A DNA stretch of 64,000 nucleotides from Paenibacillus sp. JZ16 (GCF_015326965.1 NZ_CP017659.1:2170001-2234000); one strand, 5' to 3'. Numbered from the stretch's first letter, positions 8,245-17,937 are shown. A program made the numbers and translations. Notes: generated from the sequence alone by a model not told the origin.

Positions 8245-9135
8245 TTATAACCCCAAACACTCGTATAATGTTTCATTAAACATGGTCTGATCTTCACTAT
8301 AATTCTCCGTATATTTGTTCAACATCCGAACCCCTACCGCATTGAACTCAGGGATAACTACGCAATGACAGCCGGCGGCTCCGGAAGCATAAAACCATTT
8401 TTCTTGATAATACCATCCAAAAATCCGGTGTTGATCTTGAGTTTCAGCTCTTAATTGGTTAATTAAACGAAATACTTCACTGGATAAAAGTTGTTGGTTA
8501 TGAACGGTTCCCTGATGTAGATGGAGATATCCCCACATCGCCAAATCCTTAGCGCTGGCATACAAATTCCGGTCGCAGCCTTCATCGGATTCTATTCGAA
8601 TGGATGCATACCCATCCGCAGCTTGAAAATCACATACCAATCGAGCTTCCGGCACAGACACCCACTCCGAATGGTTCAAATCCAGTGGTTTAAATACCCG
8701 GTCTCTTATTATTTGAGCGATTGTCTTGCCTGTGATCACTTTTATTAGTTTTCCTGCGACTTCTTCGCGTTCGATTCGCTGGGGACCAAAGTACTTCGCA
8801 TTGGTTTTGGTAGCTAATTCTCGGATCGTCACGCCCTTTAAATCGCTAATTGCCATATCCTTAACAATATCAGTGACAACCGTATCGATGGAGATGTTCC
8901 CTTCTGTAACCGCTATAGCTGTTGCCATGCCAACGTATGACTTTCTGATTGAATATAGATTAAACATCGAATCCCTGGTTACCGGCAATGCACCACGCTT
9001 AAAATGATGCTGACCAGAATACCATTCCGTTACGACTTGACCATCTTGAATGATGAACAAAGCGGAGGCAGAAGCACCATACTTCTCCTGAGAAGTTTGT
9101 GTATATGATATTAGTTTCTCGAAAGGATTGCTCAT
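8245..9135 (-). CDS. Beta-lactamase-family serine hydrolase, possibly inactive
   Basis: The 296-residue protein begins like a class C beta-lactamase/esterase-type hydrolase. S62-I-R-K65 is the SxxK nucleophile motif, and RVFKPLDLNHSEW and SAKDLAMWGY match later family blocks. Between ELATKTNAKYFGPQ and LIKVITGK the usual segment carrying the YxN catalytic tyrosine is missing, so the protein is shorter than usual and may have lost activity by an in-frame deletion. There is no signal peptide. AGAAGGGG precedes the ATG. Confidence 0.75.
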   Translation of the reverse strand: MSNPFEKLISYTQTSQEKYGASASALFIIQDGQVVTEWYSGQHHFKRGALPVTRDSMFNLYSIRKSYVGMATAIAVTEGNISIDTVVTDIVKDMAISDLKGVTIRELATKTNAKYFGPQRIEREEVAGKLIKVITGKTIAQIIRDRVFKPLDLNHSEWVSVPEARLVCDFQAADGYASIRIESDEGCDRNLYASAKDLAMWGYLHLHQGTVHNQQLLSSEVFRLINQLRAETQDQHRIFGWYYQEKWFYASGAAGCHCVVIPEFNAVGVRMLNKYTENYSEDQTMFNETLYECLGL

Positions 9136-9211
9136 TAAAGTCCCCTTCTAACATCATAACCCGGCCTTTAGAACGTAGGTCGGGTCATATGTTGTCTGTT
9201 ATTCTGTTATA

Positions 9212-10060
9212 TTATTTCGTTGCATAGATCGATAACCATTGAGGAAGCGCTGCAAGCGGGTTAAATTGCCAGTTACGGAAATCTTCCAGATCTTGATCAG
9301 ACAAACGGCTAGCCTCGCCTTTGGATTCATCCACCCAGAACCTACCGTCTACTGCGAACATTTCTTCCATATGTTTAACGGTAAAACCGGATGACATCAT
9401 GGCGTTCAACATATCTTGAATACGCCACTTATACGTTGGTATTTCTCCAAAAGGCCCTGTGGAGTCATATGGATTCACCACATGGATCTTATCTGTAGAG
9501 CTGGTTCCAAATGGGCGCATAAATGGATGAATATCATACATGATGAAAGCCCCATTAGGTTTAAGAACTCGATGGATCTGGGTATACATCGAATTCAAAT
9601 CATGAATCCATACATGGACCCCATTCGATGTGTAGACAAAATCATAGTCATTGCTCTTGATGCTGCTCAGCTTCATGGTATCGTCACAGATAAACTCAAT
9701 ATCCCATCCATATCTCTGTGCTATAACTGAGCTGTTCTCGAGCTGCCGTTCCGAAATGTCACATGAAGTGACGTGAGCCCCCATGAGATGAAAAGCAAAC
9801 ACGGCATGATTATCTCCGCTTGAAGGAACACATATCCGTTTGCCCCGAAGGTCTGGGAATGCTTTCATGATCATCGAGAATGTAGTAGGGTGAAACGCGG
9901 AAGCAGGTTGTTTTATGACTCTGGAAATGACCTCTTCGGTTCGATATCCTACGTACCACGAGTCTGACCATTCGTCCCAGGATCTTTTAACGATATCCGT
10001 TTGCCCTCCATCTTGCACCCCCCCTGCCTGCCAAACGCAAGCGTATTCATAATTAAACAT
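9212..10060 (-). CDS. Class I SAM-dependent methyltransferase
   Basis: The 282-residue frame has an AdoMet-binding fold: motif I KRICVPSSGDNHAVFAFH, an acidic strand end at VTSCDIS, and a post-I YDFVYTSNGVHVW region followed by LKPNGAFIMYDIHP. VPSSGDNHA is an unusual motif I seen in a subgroup of small-molecule methyltransferases. The start is uncertain: the ATG at 10060 lacks a ribosome-binding site, and a GTG at 10015 (before CAAGATGGAGGG) follows a G-rich run. Substrate unknown. Confidence 0.78.
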   Translation of the reverse strand: MFNYEYACVWQAGGVQDGGQTDIVKRSWDEWSDSWYVGYRTEEVISRVIKQPASAFHPTTFSMIMKAFPDLRGKRICVPSSGDNHAVFAFHLMGAHVTSCDISERQLENSSVIAQRYGWDIEFICDDTMKLSSIKSNDYDFVYTSNGVHVWIHDLNSMYTQIHRVLKPNGAFIMYDIHPFMRPFGTSSTDKIHVVNPYDSTGPFGEIPTYKWRIQDMLNAMMSSGFTVKHMEEMFAVDGRFWVDESKGEASRLSDQDLEDFRNWQFNPLAALPQWLSIYATK

Positions 10061-10181
10061 TTATATCGGCTATTATGCTACAACCTACGCCTGACAGGAT
10101 ATGGATAATTTATATGTAATTGAACTCTACCACACATTATAAATACGCTTAGACTATGCTGCTCCTTACCTCAATAATCCC

Positions 10182-10671
10182 TCAAACCAAGGGCGTTATC
10201 TGGAACCTTTTGACCACAACCTCTTCTTTGAAATGAATGTCATGTAAATTCCTCGCTTGAAACTCCTCTAATATGCTTAAAAAGATTCGCCCGATCAAAA
10301 TACTGTCACCTAGCGCATCATGTCGCTTTAGGTCCCGATCATTCACCTTATAGTACTTTGATAAATTCGATAAAACGGCTGTAAACCTCGTTGAATCTCG
10401 GGGCAGACTCTACATTTGTATTAGATATGCCGGTAAAACGCTCAACGGCTTCAGGAATGGGCTTTAGAGGCTGAACATACGAGTTGAAGGTTTGGGATTT
10501 CTGAACGATACCGTTCTCAATGATAACGGCACCCACCTGCGTAATATGTTCCGTTTCATGGTGGATGCCCGTTGATTCCAAGTCAAATACACAGTACCTT
10601 TGTTTCAAAATTTCGTTGACTGCCAAAACTGAAACGGCATATTCTACATCGGATAAAAAGCGAATTTCCAC
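10182..10671 (-). pseudogene. DnaQ-like 3'-5' exonuclease with internal deletion
   Basis: A GTG at 10671 behind GGAGGGG opens a frame with the Exo I motif YCVFDLESTG (catalytic D and E) and ends with an early stop at 10348. In another frame, from about 10360 to the TGA at 10182, KYYKVNDRDLKRHDALGDSI gives the Exo III motif (H and D). The 60-75 residues normally between them, including Exo II, are absent. A deletion whose length is not a multiple of three therefore removed the middle of the gene. The intact enzyme would be a DEDDh exonuclease of DNA repair or replication. Confidence 0.8.
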
Positions 10672-10741
10672 CCCTAATCCCCTCCAATTTATTGTGAAGT
10701 AATCTGATATGCCGCACAAAGCCATACAGACTCCTGTTACC

Positions 10742-11518
10742 CTATCCCTCTATTTCCCTATAAATGCTCAACGCTTTCTTCATCTTCTCTGTATACTCCA
10801 TGGATTGCCTCGAATTTAATAGCGTAACATCCCGATTACCGCTGGAGCTGAGCAGATCATTGTCACTTAAAACCTGAATGAGTCTGTTCACGGTTCCTTT
10901 ACTGCCATCTATCATGCGAATGTGATCCGGCAGCAGATCCGATAAGATGCTTTTGTAAAATGGATAGTGGGTACAGCCCAAGACAATAGTTCCGTACTCA
11001 TTCATATCGAAGGATTCGAATTGCTTGGTAAAGTAATCCTTCATGACCTTTCGATCGAAATTCAAAGCCTCACAGTGCTCTACCAGCTCCGGAAGGGGCA
11101 GGGAGTCCACGATATGCATGCTGTCGACTCGTCGAACCAGATCCCTGTACTTCGATTCCTTTATGGTCAGCGGTGTGGCAAGCACCAGGATTCGCTTCCC
11201 GCTGGAACGATTAATTTCGACGGCCGGCTTTACGGCCGGTTCCATCCCGATAACCGGGATCGGATAAGCCTTCCTCAGATCGGAAATCGCCATGCTTGTA
11301 GCCGTGTTGCATGCAACGACGATGGCTTTGACTTCTTCCTTCATGATCGATTCCATCGCATGATGGATGTAAGATTTCACGTCTTCCTTGGCTTTGGTAC
11401 CATAAGGCACATGGAGAGTGTCCGCATAAAACAAAAAATCTTCCTGCGGCAGCTCCTTCATTGCCTCCGATAACACGGTTAAACCGCCTAAACCTGAATC
11501 AAAAAAAGCTATTCTCAT
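10742..11518 (-). CDS. murI: Glutamate racemase
   Basis: This 258-residue enzyme interconverts L- and D-glutamate for peptidoglycan synthesis. It has the N-terminal FFDSGLGGLTVL block and the two catalytic cysteines, C70 in VACNTATS and C182 in LGCTHYPF, which act as the acid/base pair. Length matches the family. I start at the ATG at 11518, with AGG about eight bases upstream; an in-frame GTG at 11527 is the alternative. It stands apart from cell-wall genes here and may be a second racemase gene, since many Bacilli carry two. Confidence 0.93.
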   Translation of the reverse strand: MRIAFFDSGLGGLTVLSEAMKELPQEDFLFYADTLHVPYGTKAKEDVKSYIHHAMESIMKEEVKAIVVACNTATSMAISDLRKAYPIPVIGMEPAVKPAVEINRSSGKRILVLATPLTIKESKYRDLVRRVDSMHIVDSLPLPELVEHCEALNFDRKVMKDYFTKQFESFDMNEYGTIVLGCTHYPFYKSILSDLLPDHIRMIDGSKGTVNRLIQVLSDNDLLSSSGNRDVTLLNSRQSMEYTEKMKKALSIYREIEG

Positions 11519-11762
11519 GTTTTTCACCTATCGTTGTATGTTTTTCTGTCAGCATCATTACGTAAATGTCCTTATACATTATACTCCACTCCAACAATCC
11601 TCGCAGGGCCATCTGTATGAATGGAATCGTAAATGGGATCTAGTTCAAAATACAGAACGACCCAGCCTTATTGTAATCTCAGAGGCCGGGTCGCGTGCGT
11701 CGTTCTATGCAATTCCGAGAAAAATACGCAATTTCCTTCGCGAAGATTAAGTAATGCGTGTA

Positions 11763-13313
11763 TTACTCAAAACATTTCAACAGTGCCAAAGCCTCTTCAT
11801 GATCGGGTTCCAGAACAAGCGCCTCACGCGTGTATTCCAGAGCCTCTTCGTCGAGACCAAGCTCATAGCAGCAGATCGCCAAGCAATATATAACCGTTGG
11901 CACCGGCTCGTCTTCGTCCGTTTCCACGGATTCCTTCAGGAAGAACCTTGCATCCTCGTACATATCCATCTCGAACAGCACCAGCCCCGCGTCCAATGCC
12001 AGATCATAACGCTGCTCCATCACATAGTACGATGACCACATTTTGTAGATGCCTGTTCGAATATCCAGCATTTCTTCGTCATTGGCATCCGGCAGCAGAT
12101 TCGAGATGCGCTTCGCGCTCTGAATGAAGAACTCGGCATCATACCCGCCCAATCGCCAAAAAGACAAAATTTGCTGCATACCCATGCTTTCAATATTCCG
12201 GTCGATCCATTCCTTCATACTGAAAAATTCATCAGGTCCGAAGCGTTCGATAAATTGGCGGTAAGCGATCCGGGTGTTCGCGTAACTCATCGGTGCTTCC
12301 AGCATGAGGATACAGCCGACGTTAATATTTTTATAATGCTGCGTGGGGAAAATCGCATGTGCGCCCCTTTGCTCAAACACATGCTGCAGCGCATGATAAT
12401 TAGCCGTTAATGAGAAGCTGCCATGGTAAATTAATTGCGGCGGTTCGGCAAACTTCCAATTATCGATATGATGATCTCCTTTATCCGCCGTGAGAAGCAT
12501 GAAACCCGACGTTGATAACTGATTCAGACGCTCCATGCAGGTCAGTCCTATCTCCGGAAACAGGATATGCGAATCCTCCAGCTCTTGCTGGTAGTAAGCA
12601 ATGACATCACGGTACGGATAGTTGTCCTCCTCGTATCTGGGCGCACGGCGGTGCTCATAGGCCAGTTTCATTTGTTCCAGTGCTTCAGCCGGCTTGAGCT
12701 TGTCGTGCTGCTCCGGAAACTCGATAACAACATCGCTCTCGTAAATCTTGCCTTCCCCCACATAGATCAGTTCTTGCGGAATACCGTCAAAGAAATAGTT
12801 CGCGACAACCAGCAGCGGCTGCTTCAAATCTCCAGGACGTATCGTTGTCTTCGATACCACCAGGTTCACTTCCGTGTCATGCACGGCATCGAACCTCGCG
12901 AAGTCCAGGAGCCCCTGTTCAATATAGGATTGCATGGCAGGGTGTTGACGCCATGCCGCAACATTTTTAATCGGCAAATCCGTCATAACATAGCGGAAAG
13001 GGGGCAGCGCTATACCCGCAAAATCTCTCAGCTCGCACAGCTTGTGCAGCACGTGATAACCGAGGCGCCCGGCTCCGGCTCCCAGTTCCAGAATCGTCAC
13101 CGTTTCGGTTAGCTCGCCTTGATCGGCACGGTCCCGAAGGAATCCGAATATAATTTCGGCGTAAGCCGTAGCAATCATGGGATTGCTTGTAATATACTGC
13201 GGAACCTGATCATTATTCCAGGCTTTCATCCCCAGTTCTTCGTAATAATTCCGCTGTAGTTCCCAGATGGGTGCCTCACTGTAACGGAAGCGTTGTTGAA
13301 TATTGTCCGTCAT
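11763..13313 (-). CDS. SAM-dependent methyltransferase (MidA-like) with TPR tail
   Basis: The 516-residue protein has an AdoMet-binding motif ILELGAGAGRLGYHVLHKLC near residues 74-93, then PPFRYVMTDLP, and QPLLVVANYFFDGIPQEL, which resembles the MidA/NDUFAF7 methyltransferase motif VANEFFDALP. The last 100 or so residues carry acidic repeats (EDARFFLKESVE, YCLAICCYELGLDEEALEY) typical of tetratricopeptide repeats. A TPR tail suggests a protein partner or substrate. It is cytosolic, with no signal peptide, and transcribed alone. The methylated target is unknown. Confidence 0.78.
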   Translation of the reverse strand: MTDNIQQRFRYSEAPIWELQRNYYEELGMKAWNNDQVPQYITSNPMIATAYAEIIFGFLRDRADQGELTETVTILELGAGAGRLGYHVLHKLCELRDFAGIALPPFRYVMTDLPIKNVAAWRQHPAMQSYIEQGLLDFARFDAVHDTEVNLVVSKTTIRPGDLKQPLLVVANYFFDGIPQELIYVGEGKIYESDVVIEFPEQHDKLKPAEALEQMKLAYEHRRAPRYEEDNYPYRDVIAYYQQELEDSHILFPEIGLTCMERLNQLSTSGFMLLTADKGDHHIDNWKFAEPPQLIYHGSFSLTANYHALQHVFEQRGAHAIFPTQHYKNINVGCILMLEAPMSYANTRIAYRQFIERFGPDEFFSMKEWIDRNIESMGMQQILSFWRLGGYDAEFFIQSAKRISNLLPDANDEEMLDIRTGIYKMWSSYYVMEQRYDLALDAGLVLFEMDMYEDARFFLKESVETDEDEPVPTVIYCLAICCYELGLDEEALEYTREALVLEPDHEEALALLKCFE

Positions 13314-13550
13314 ACTATATAACCCTGCTCTCTATGTATCATTAAAGTACAATCTGATGATGTGCATGCTTATGCACCGATCGACCAAGAACGTCTATTG
13401 AATCGTACCATATTTCTTAATTCTACCCAAACCTTCTCATGATAAAATCCCGTGTATGCGCCTGGGCAAGATGGCGAATTCGCCATTCTTAGGCGTATAG
13501 GCACCTTTCCTTCCACACCCTAATATAGTGTAGGAGAACAGAAGGGCGGG

Positions 13551-14363
13551 ATGTGCATGGGTACGAGCATGGAACGAGAACAATGGGCCATTTTCTTGGC
13601 AGCGATCTGCGGACAGACCTATACACAATTCAGCAACACGGACGGCTCATTTGTCCTTCCGCTAAATTATTCGCTCTATGACACCATTGAGGCCAACTCC
13701 TTAATCAGCGTGTCCGAGCGCTTTGGGTTTATTCTGGAATCACCGGATGAAATCATTATCGCCTTTCGGGGCACCAGTTCAACAACAAACTGGATCTCTG
13801 ATGCCATCGCCTCCCAAAAAAACTTCAAATATATTAAGGACTCTTCTCTCACACACCGCGGTTTCACGAACATCTACGCCTCTGCTCGGGGCCAGGTCAT
13901 GTCGGCACTTAACCGACTTCCTGCACACAAAACACTGTTCATTACCGGCCACAGCCTTGGAGGAGCGCTCGCAACCTTATGTGCAGTCGATGCGGCCGCC
14001 AACACGGACCACCCATCCCCTTATGTATTTACCTACGGGTCCCCTCGTGTAGGAGATCTCGATTTTACCAAGGCCTTCGCCAAGTATGTTCGAAACAGCT
14101 GCCGCATCGCCAACCTGTTCGACGTCGTAACGCATGCCCCGCCTCACATCTACAAGATGCCTAAACGGGAGAAGAAGTACTATTACAGCCATGTCCATAC
14201 CCAATGGCCGTTGACCTTCCAGAATGGATCGGTGAGCGGCAATCATGTAATCGGAAGTTATTATGCGGAGCTTGCCAAGCTTCAGCCGGAATTTGCCGAA
14301 CGCTTAAGTACAACGAATCCCGAATTCTGTCCAGTTGGTGAATCCCCCTTAGAGAAGGTATAA
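13551..14363 (+). CDS. Class 3 lipase/esterase
   Basis: The 270-residue alpha/beta hydrolase has the nucleophile elbow ITGHSLGGAL (S135), the family block FRGTSS near residues 72-77 forming the oxyanion side, D191 in NLFDVVTHAPP and H232 in SGNHVIGSY as the likely triad. The YTYGSPRVGD-like block TYGSPRVGD is characteristic of Lipase_3. No signal peptide is visible, so it may act in the cytosol or leave by another route. ATGs at 13551, 13557 and 13569 are all possible starts after AGAAGGGCGGG. It is a monocistronic plus-strand gene closed by the terminator at 14389-14420. Confidence 0.87.
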   Translation: MCMGTSMEREQWAIFLAAICGQTYTQFSNTDGSFVLPLNYSLYDTIEANSLISVSERFGFILESPDEIIIAFRGTSSTTNWISDAIASQKNFKYIKDSSLTHRGFTNIYASARGQVMSALNRLPAHKTLFITGHSLGGALATLCAVDAAANTDHPSPYVFTYGSPRVGDLDFTKAFAKYVRNSCRIANLFDVVTHAPPHIYKMPKREKKYYYSHVHTQWPLTFQNGSVSGNHVIGSYYAELAKLQPEFAERLSTTNPEFCPVGESPLEKV

Positions 14364-14388
14364 GCTTATTTTTCGGATCATAAAAGAA

Positions 14389-14420
14389 AGCGGATTTCCC
14401 TGAGAAGGGAATCCGCTCTT
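14389..14420 (+). terminator. Terminator after the lipase gene, probably bidirectional
   Basis: A 12-bp stem with one bulged T (14389-14401 with 14406-14417) and a GAGA loop is followed by CTTTT. An A-rich run upstream gives U residues on the minus strand, so it can also stop the PIG-L gene that ends at 14447. Confidence 0.85.
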
Positions 14421-14446
14421 TTATTTCTGATCTAACCAAAAATTGA

Positions 14447-15283
14447 TTACACATGAGTACCCGTTAACATCGGGAACAAAATCTCCATTTCAGCTTCATT
14501 CGGTCTTCTGCCATAATCCGCGATTTCGAAAGGCTCTGCATATTGTAAGCTGGCTGCAAGGTCTTGGCCATATTGCTTCGCAAGCGAAGGCAGCATTTCG
14601 TCCGAGACGCTAAGAAACCGATCCCAATGCTTTAGAATAAATTCCCGCTTCTCTTCCCAGGTATCCGGTACGGCATCCAAGAAACCGCCCTGCCAAGGCG
14701 CAAACTCATAGAATTGGGAAGCATGGGCATCGCAGGCCAGCAATTTCTTCTCGATCACGCCCCCAGCATCGATAACAATATCCGGTTGGTACGTCGCCCG
14801 TGCCGCATAATCCGGCATCAGCAGGAATATCGGGGATTTCTTCAATGACGGCACTTCAGGGACGGCATTCGGTACGTTCGCAACAAAATCTGCCGCATCC
14901 CGCACGACCTTCCCGACATTGCGGTTATCCACATGACCGGGACCGTTCGGATGGAACGTAATGACGATTTCCGCCTCCCAGCCGCGAATCAGACGGATCA
15001 CTTCCTTGAGTACTTCGAGCGTTGGCATCAATTCGCCATCGGGAATGGGCAGAACGACGTATTCCAGCACCCCAAGACGCTTTGCAGCCTCATGAGCTTC
15101 CTGAATCCGACGTTCGACCAGCTGCTGCCCGCTCATTTCATGATGACCGCAGCATCCATCGGTTAGCGTTACGAACTTCACCCGATGACCCATCTCTGCG
15201 TAAGCTGCCGAGATCGCGCCTGCATAGATTTCGGGTTCATCCGGGTGCGCTGCAATGACAATCACATTGAGGATTTTAGACAT
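14447..15283 (-). CDS. PIG-L family deacetylase
   Basis: The 278-residue protein has the zinc-binding motif AAHPDE near residues 12-17 and HVDN near residue 117, in the place of the second histidine motif. It belongs to the PIG-L/LmbE fold of N-acetylglucosaminide deacetylases, which includes BshB of bacillithiol synthesis. It is somewhat longer than BshB and has a LADYGRRPNEAE-type C-terminus not typical of BshB, so a sugar- or glycan-deacetylase role is equally likely. GGAGGAAG precedes the ATG. Confidence 0.85.
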   Translation of the reverse strand: MSKILNVIVIAAHPDEPEIYAGAISAAYAEMGHRVKFVTLTDGCCGHHEMSGQQLVERRIQEAHEAAKRLGVLEYVVLPIPDGELMPTLEVLKEVIRLIRGWEAEIVITFHPNGPGHVDNRNVGKVVRDAADFVANVPNAVPEVPSLKKSPIFLLMPDYAARATYQPDIVIDAGGVIEKKLLACDAHASQFYEFAPWQGGFLDAVPDTWEEKREFILKHWDRFLSVSDEMLPSLAKQYGQDLAASLQYAEPFEIADYGRRPNEAEMEILFPMLTGTHV

Positions 15284-15331
15284 CTGTCGCTTCCTCCTTA
15301 TATGTTCTTGGATACACGATCGATATACCGA

Positions 15332-15754
15332 TTACTTCGTGCGTTTCATCAGTGGATGATCTTCCTTCAACTCCAGCAAATCCCACAGATTGCCGTATAA
15401 ATCCTTAAATACCGCCACCATGCCGTAATCCGCTTCTTTGGGCTCTCTTACAAACTCAATCCCCCGCGATACCATTTCACGATAATCTCTCCAAAAATCA
15501 TCCGTATTCAAGAACAGGAACACTCTGCCTCCCGACTGGTTGCCTATAAATGGCTTTTGCTCCGGCTTGGACGCCTTGGCAAGCAATATCGTCGTGCCGA
15601 CCGAGCCGGGAGGTGCTACGACCACCCAACGTTTATCTTGTTCAGGCTGGTATGTATCTTCAATCAAGGTGAAATTCAGCTTCTCGGTATAAAATGCGAT
15701 GGCCTCATCATAGTCCTTCACGACTAATGCAATATGGACAATGGATTGTATCAT
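15332..15754 (-). CDS. Glyoxalase/VOC superfamily protein
   Basis: From the ATG at 15754, five bases after GGGGGAG, the product is 140 residues: MIQSIVHIALVVKDYDEAIA opening, two beta-alpha-beta-beta-beta modules, and a DLYGNLWDLLEL end typical of VOC proteins. An upstream in-frame ATG at 15784 has no ribosome-binding site. Metal ligands are plausible at H7, E62-like and E134-like positions, but the activity (dioxygenase, lyase or resistance protein) cannot be told apart. Confidence 0.85.
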   Translation of the reverse strand: MIQSIVHIALVVKDYDEAIAFYTEKLNFTLIEDTYQPEQDKRWVVVAPPGSVGTTILLAKASKPEQKPFIGNQSGGRVFLFLNTDDFWRDYREMVSRGIEFVREPKEADYGMVAVFKDLYGNLWDLLELKEDHPLMKRTK

Positions 15755-16049
15755 GTCTTCTCCCCCACCCATGTGATATTTCAATTCAGTTTCTTATAAA
15801 TCTTCTTGTACGATTGGTACGCCCAGGAACCTTGTATACCATTCTACTGCTTTTCCATATCGTAGACATGAAAAAAACATAAAACGAAAAGACACCAAGT
15901 GTAAATTAACTGGTTCCATTAGGTTTCAGCTGTTCAGCGGAGTTGGCGGACTGAATGATTTTTCTTATTCATACGATATGTTCTACTCTACCTTCCATTG
16001 TGGTTACGCACAAGCGTTCCTATTCATTATCGTTCTTAAATATTTCGCG

Positions 16050-16721
16050 CTAGATGATCCCTTCTAATTCCGTCAGCTTCTTTATGATGTAATCGGGCTG
16101 TATATGATCTGGCCTTATTTTGTTCAAGCGATTGATCCAAACGGCTCGGATTCCCAATGCTTGAGCCCCCTCAACATCACTTGTTAATGAATCCCCGACA
16201 TGCAGGACCTCCGCATTCTTTAACTCATACCTTCTAAGTGCTTCTGCAAATATTTCCGATCTAGGCTTATATGACCTAACATCTTCGCTAGTGATCACGC
16301 CAGTGACCTTTAAATCATGAAAACTTATCGCTGCCATCACATCCGATGTATCAATATTAGAAATAATATATATGGGCAATTCACACGACTTCAGAAAAGA
16401 GAGCGCATCTTCATAAATACCTGGCTTTTGCCAATGGTCAAATTGCTCCTGAATGATCTCCTCTGCAATGCAATCCGATTTGAAGTAGTCTATCGTCGCG
16501 CGTAAAGATGTTCTTCCCAGATTTCTTTGATTATCGAAGCTTTTCCCATAGCTTTCATGAAACATGTTTGAAAAGGACTTCCACCAGTATTGACCTATTT
16601 CCTGAATGGTACAGTCCTCAGAGGAAGTCGCCTTGATTTTTTGGCATATTAACGGAATGATCTCATCATCTTCATGAACCACAGTCCCATAAAAGTCGAG
16701 GAAAATCGCTTTGGTTGTCAC
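16050..16721 (-). CDS. HAD-family hydrolase
   Basis: Starting at the GTG at 16721, which has GGGAGGAA seven bases upstream, the product has 223 residues. Motif I is FLDFYGTVV (DxYGT variant, nucleophile D), motif II is IISNIDTSD, motif III lies at KPRSEIF, and motif IV is HVGDSLTSDVEGA. The helical cap inserted after motif I fits subfamily IA, which includes phosphoglycolate phosphatase-like and 2-haloacid dehalogenase-like enzymes. Substrate unknown. It stands as a single gene. Confidence 0.88.
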   Translation of the reverse strand: MTTKAIFLDFYGTVVHEDDEIIPLICQKIKATSSEDCTIQEIGQYWWKSFSNMFHESYGKSFDNQRNLGRTSLRATIDYFKSDCIAEEIIQEQFDHWQKPGIYEDALSFLKSCELPIYIISNIDTSDVMAAISFHDLKVTGVITSEDVRSYKPRSEIFAEALRRYELKNAEVLHVGDSLTSDVEGAQALGIRAVWINRLNKIRPDHIQPDYIIKKLTELEGII

Positions 16722-16852
16722 TGTTATTCCTCCCTCACGTTCTAATTCCATCACTTCATATGACTGTACTAACACCTCACTGATTCTAATTTATCCCTGC
16801 ACACAGGCTTTTCACGCCACGTATGGATAAACACCCGAGGGCACTAGTTCTA

Positions 16853-17620
16853 CTAGCGCCCTATCGGAGCTTTCCTCGCCTCGAATGTAATCATCTGATC
16901 CGCTTTAACAGGTTTATTCAACCATGTATAGTCAGCCGACTTCGTGATTTCTTCATATCCCTGCTTCTCTAGCATGAGTTCAAATTCGTGGTATCCATAC
17001 CAGCTAAGAGGAAACCGCTGCAGCTCGGTCTGAACCAGAACGCCTTCCTTCCACTTTTCATACTTCAGAATCGAGACGATGCGCTGGTCAAGCAGATTGC
17101 ATTCCGTACGTCTATCCTCCAGAACGATGACTTCGTTATCGGAGGTTTCCCAGCTCCTAGTCGAGGTGTGATTCGCGTCAAAATTAGTAGGAATAAACAA
17201 ATCCACAATTAATCTGCCACCAGGTCTCAAGTGAGAATAAAAATGACGCAGTGCCGTAACAGCCTGCTCCCGACCCTCTATTAATTGAAAGGATCCGGCA
17301 GGGATGATAATAGCCTCATACGAATCCGTCAACGAAAAGTTATGCATTTCGTCTTCATACAGTTTAGTTGTTAGGCCCAATTCCTCGACTCGTCTTCTGC
17401 AAGAATCCAGCATAGCCGTTGAATTATCCACGCCTTCCATATCGATCCCTGCTTGAAGCAGCGGAATTAACACCCTCCCTGATCCACAGCCGACTTCCAG
17501 CACCTTTCCTTGTACGTCCTTCAGACGTTCTAAATAATACTCCACGTCACCAAACGAGAAACCTAATGGTTTACTCAAATCATACACTTCCGTACACAGC
17601 TCTCCGTACAAACTATACAT
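16853..17620 (-). CDS. Class I SAM-dependent methyltransferase
   Basis: The 255-residue protein has motif I KVLEVGCGSGRVLIPLLQAG near residues 39-58, acidic D67 in EGVDNS, and the LRPGGRLIVDLF block. It is a cytosolic small-molecule or protein methyltransferase of the Methyltransf_25/11 group. GGGGAG precedes the ATG. The downstream end shows no clear terminator. It is unrelated in sequence to the methyltransferase at 9212-10060, whose motif I differs. Target unknown. Confidence 0.85.
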   Translation of the reverse strand: MYSLYGELCTEVYDLSKPLGFSFGDVEYYLERLKDVQGKVLEVGCGSGRVLIPLLQAGIDMEGVDNSTAMLDSCRRRVEELGLTTKLYEDEMHNFSLTDSYEAIIIPAGSFQLIEGREQAVTALRHFYSHLRPGGRLIVDLFIPTNFDANHTSTRSWETSDNEVIVLEDRRTECNLLDQRIVSILKYEKWKEGVLVQTELQRFPLSWYGYHEFELMLEKQGYEEITKSADYTWLNKPVKADQMITFEARKAPIGR

Positions 17621-17937
17621 AGAATAAAACTCCCCATTCTATATGTATTTTTCCCGTTATTGCCTTCTACGCAATTAGACTTCTCTTTTCTCATCCGGTC
17701 GATAGAGGATTCTTTGATAATCCCAATCTTTAGTATCCATATCGCCTACATCATATAAGAGAGTCGCAGGAAGAACTATACCCATTATATTTATAAATAT
17801 TCTCTACTTAAAACGATTCCCAAGGCATATATTCTATTTTACATCCTAATTTCTATTTGGTGAAAAACAGAAAAAAGACTTCCCGGCTCATGAGATATCA
17901 TGACAGCAGGAAGTCACCTATGTGTGGTGCGTTTAAG
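17621..17937. other. 317-bp intergenic stretch
   Basis: It holds the upstream region of the methyltransferase gene and the terminator of the DinB gene (17871-17915). I see no coding sequence or other element. Confidence 0.6.
17871..17915 (-). terminator. Terminator of the DinB-family gene
   Basis: Outer arms GACTTCC/GGAAGTC and an inner CATGA/TCATG pair form a hairpin followed on the minus strand by TTTTTT (17876-17871). Confidence 0.8.

Noticed and set aside
11650..11710. Inverted repeat GACCCAGCC/GGCCGGGTC upstream of glutamate racemase
   Set aside because: It has a 16-base loop, mismatches and no T-run; too weak to call a riboswitch, T-box or terminator.
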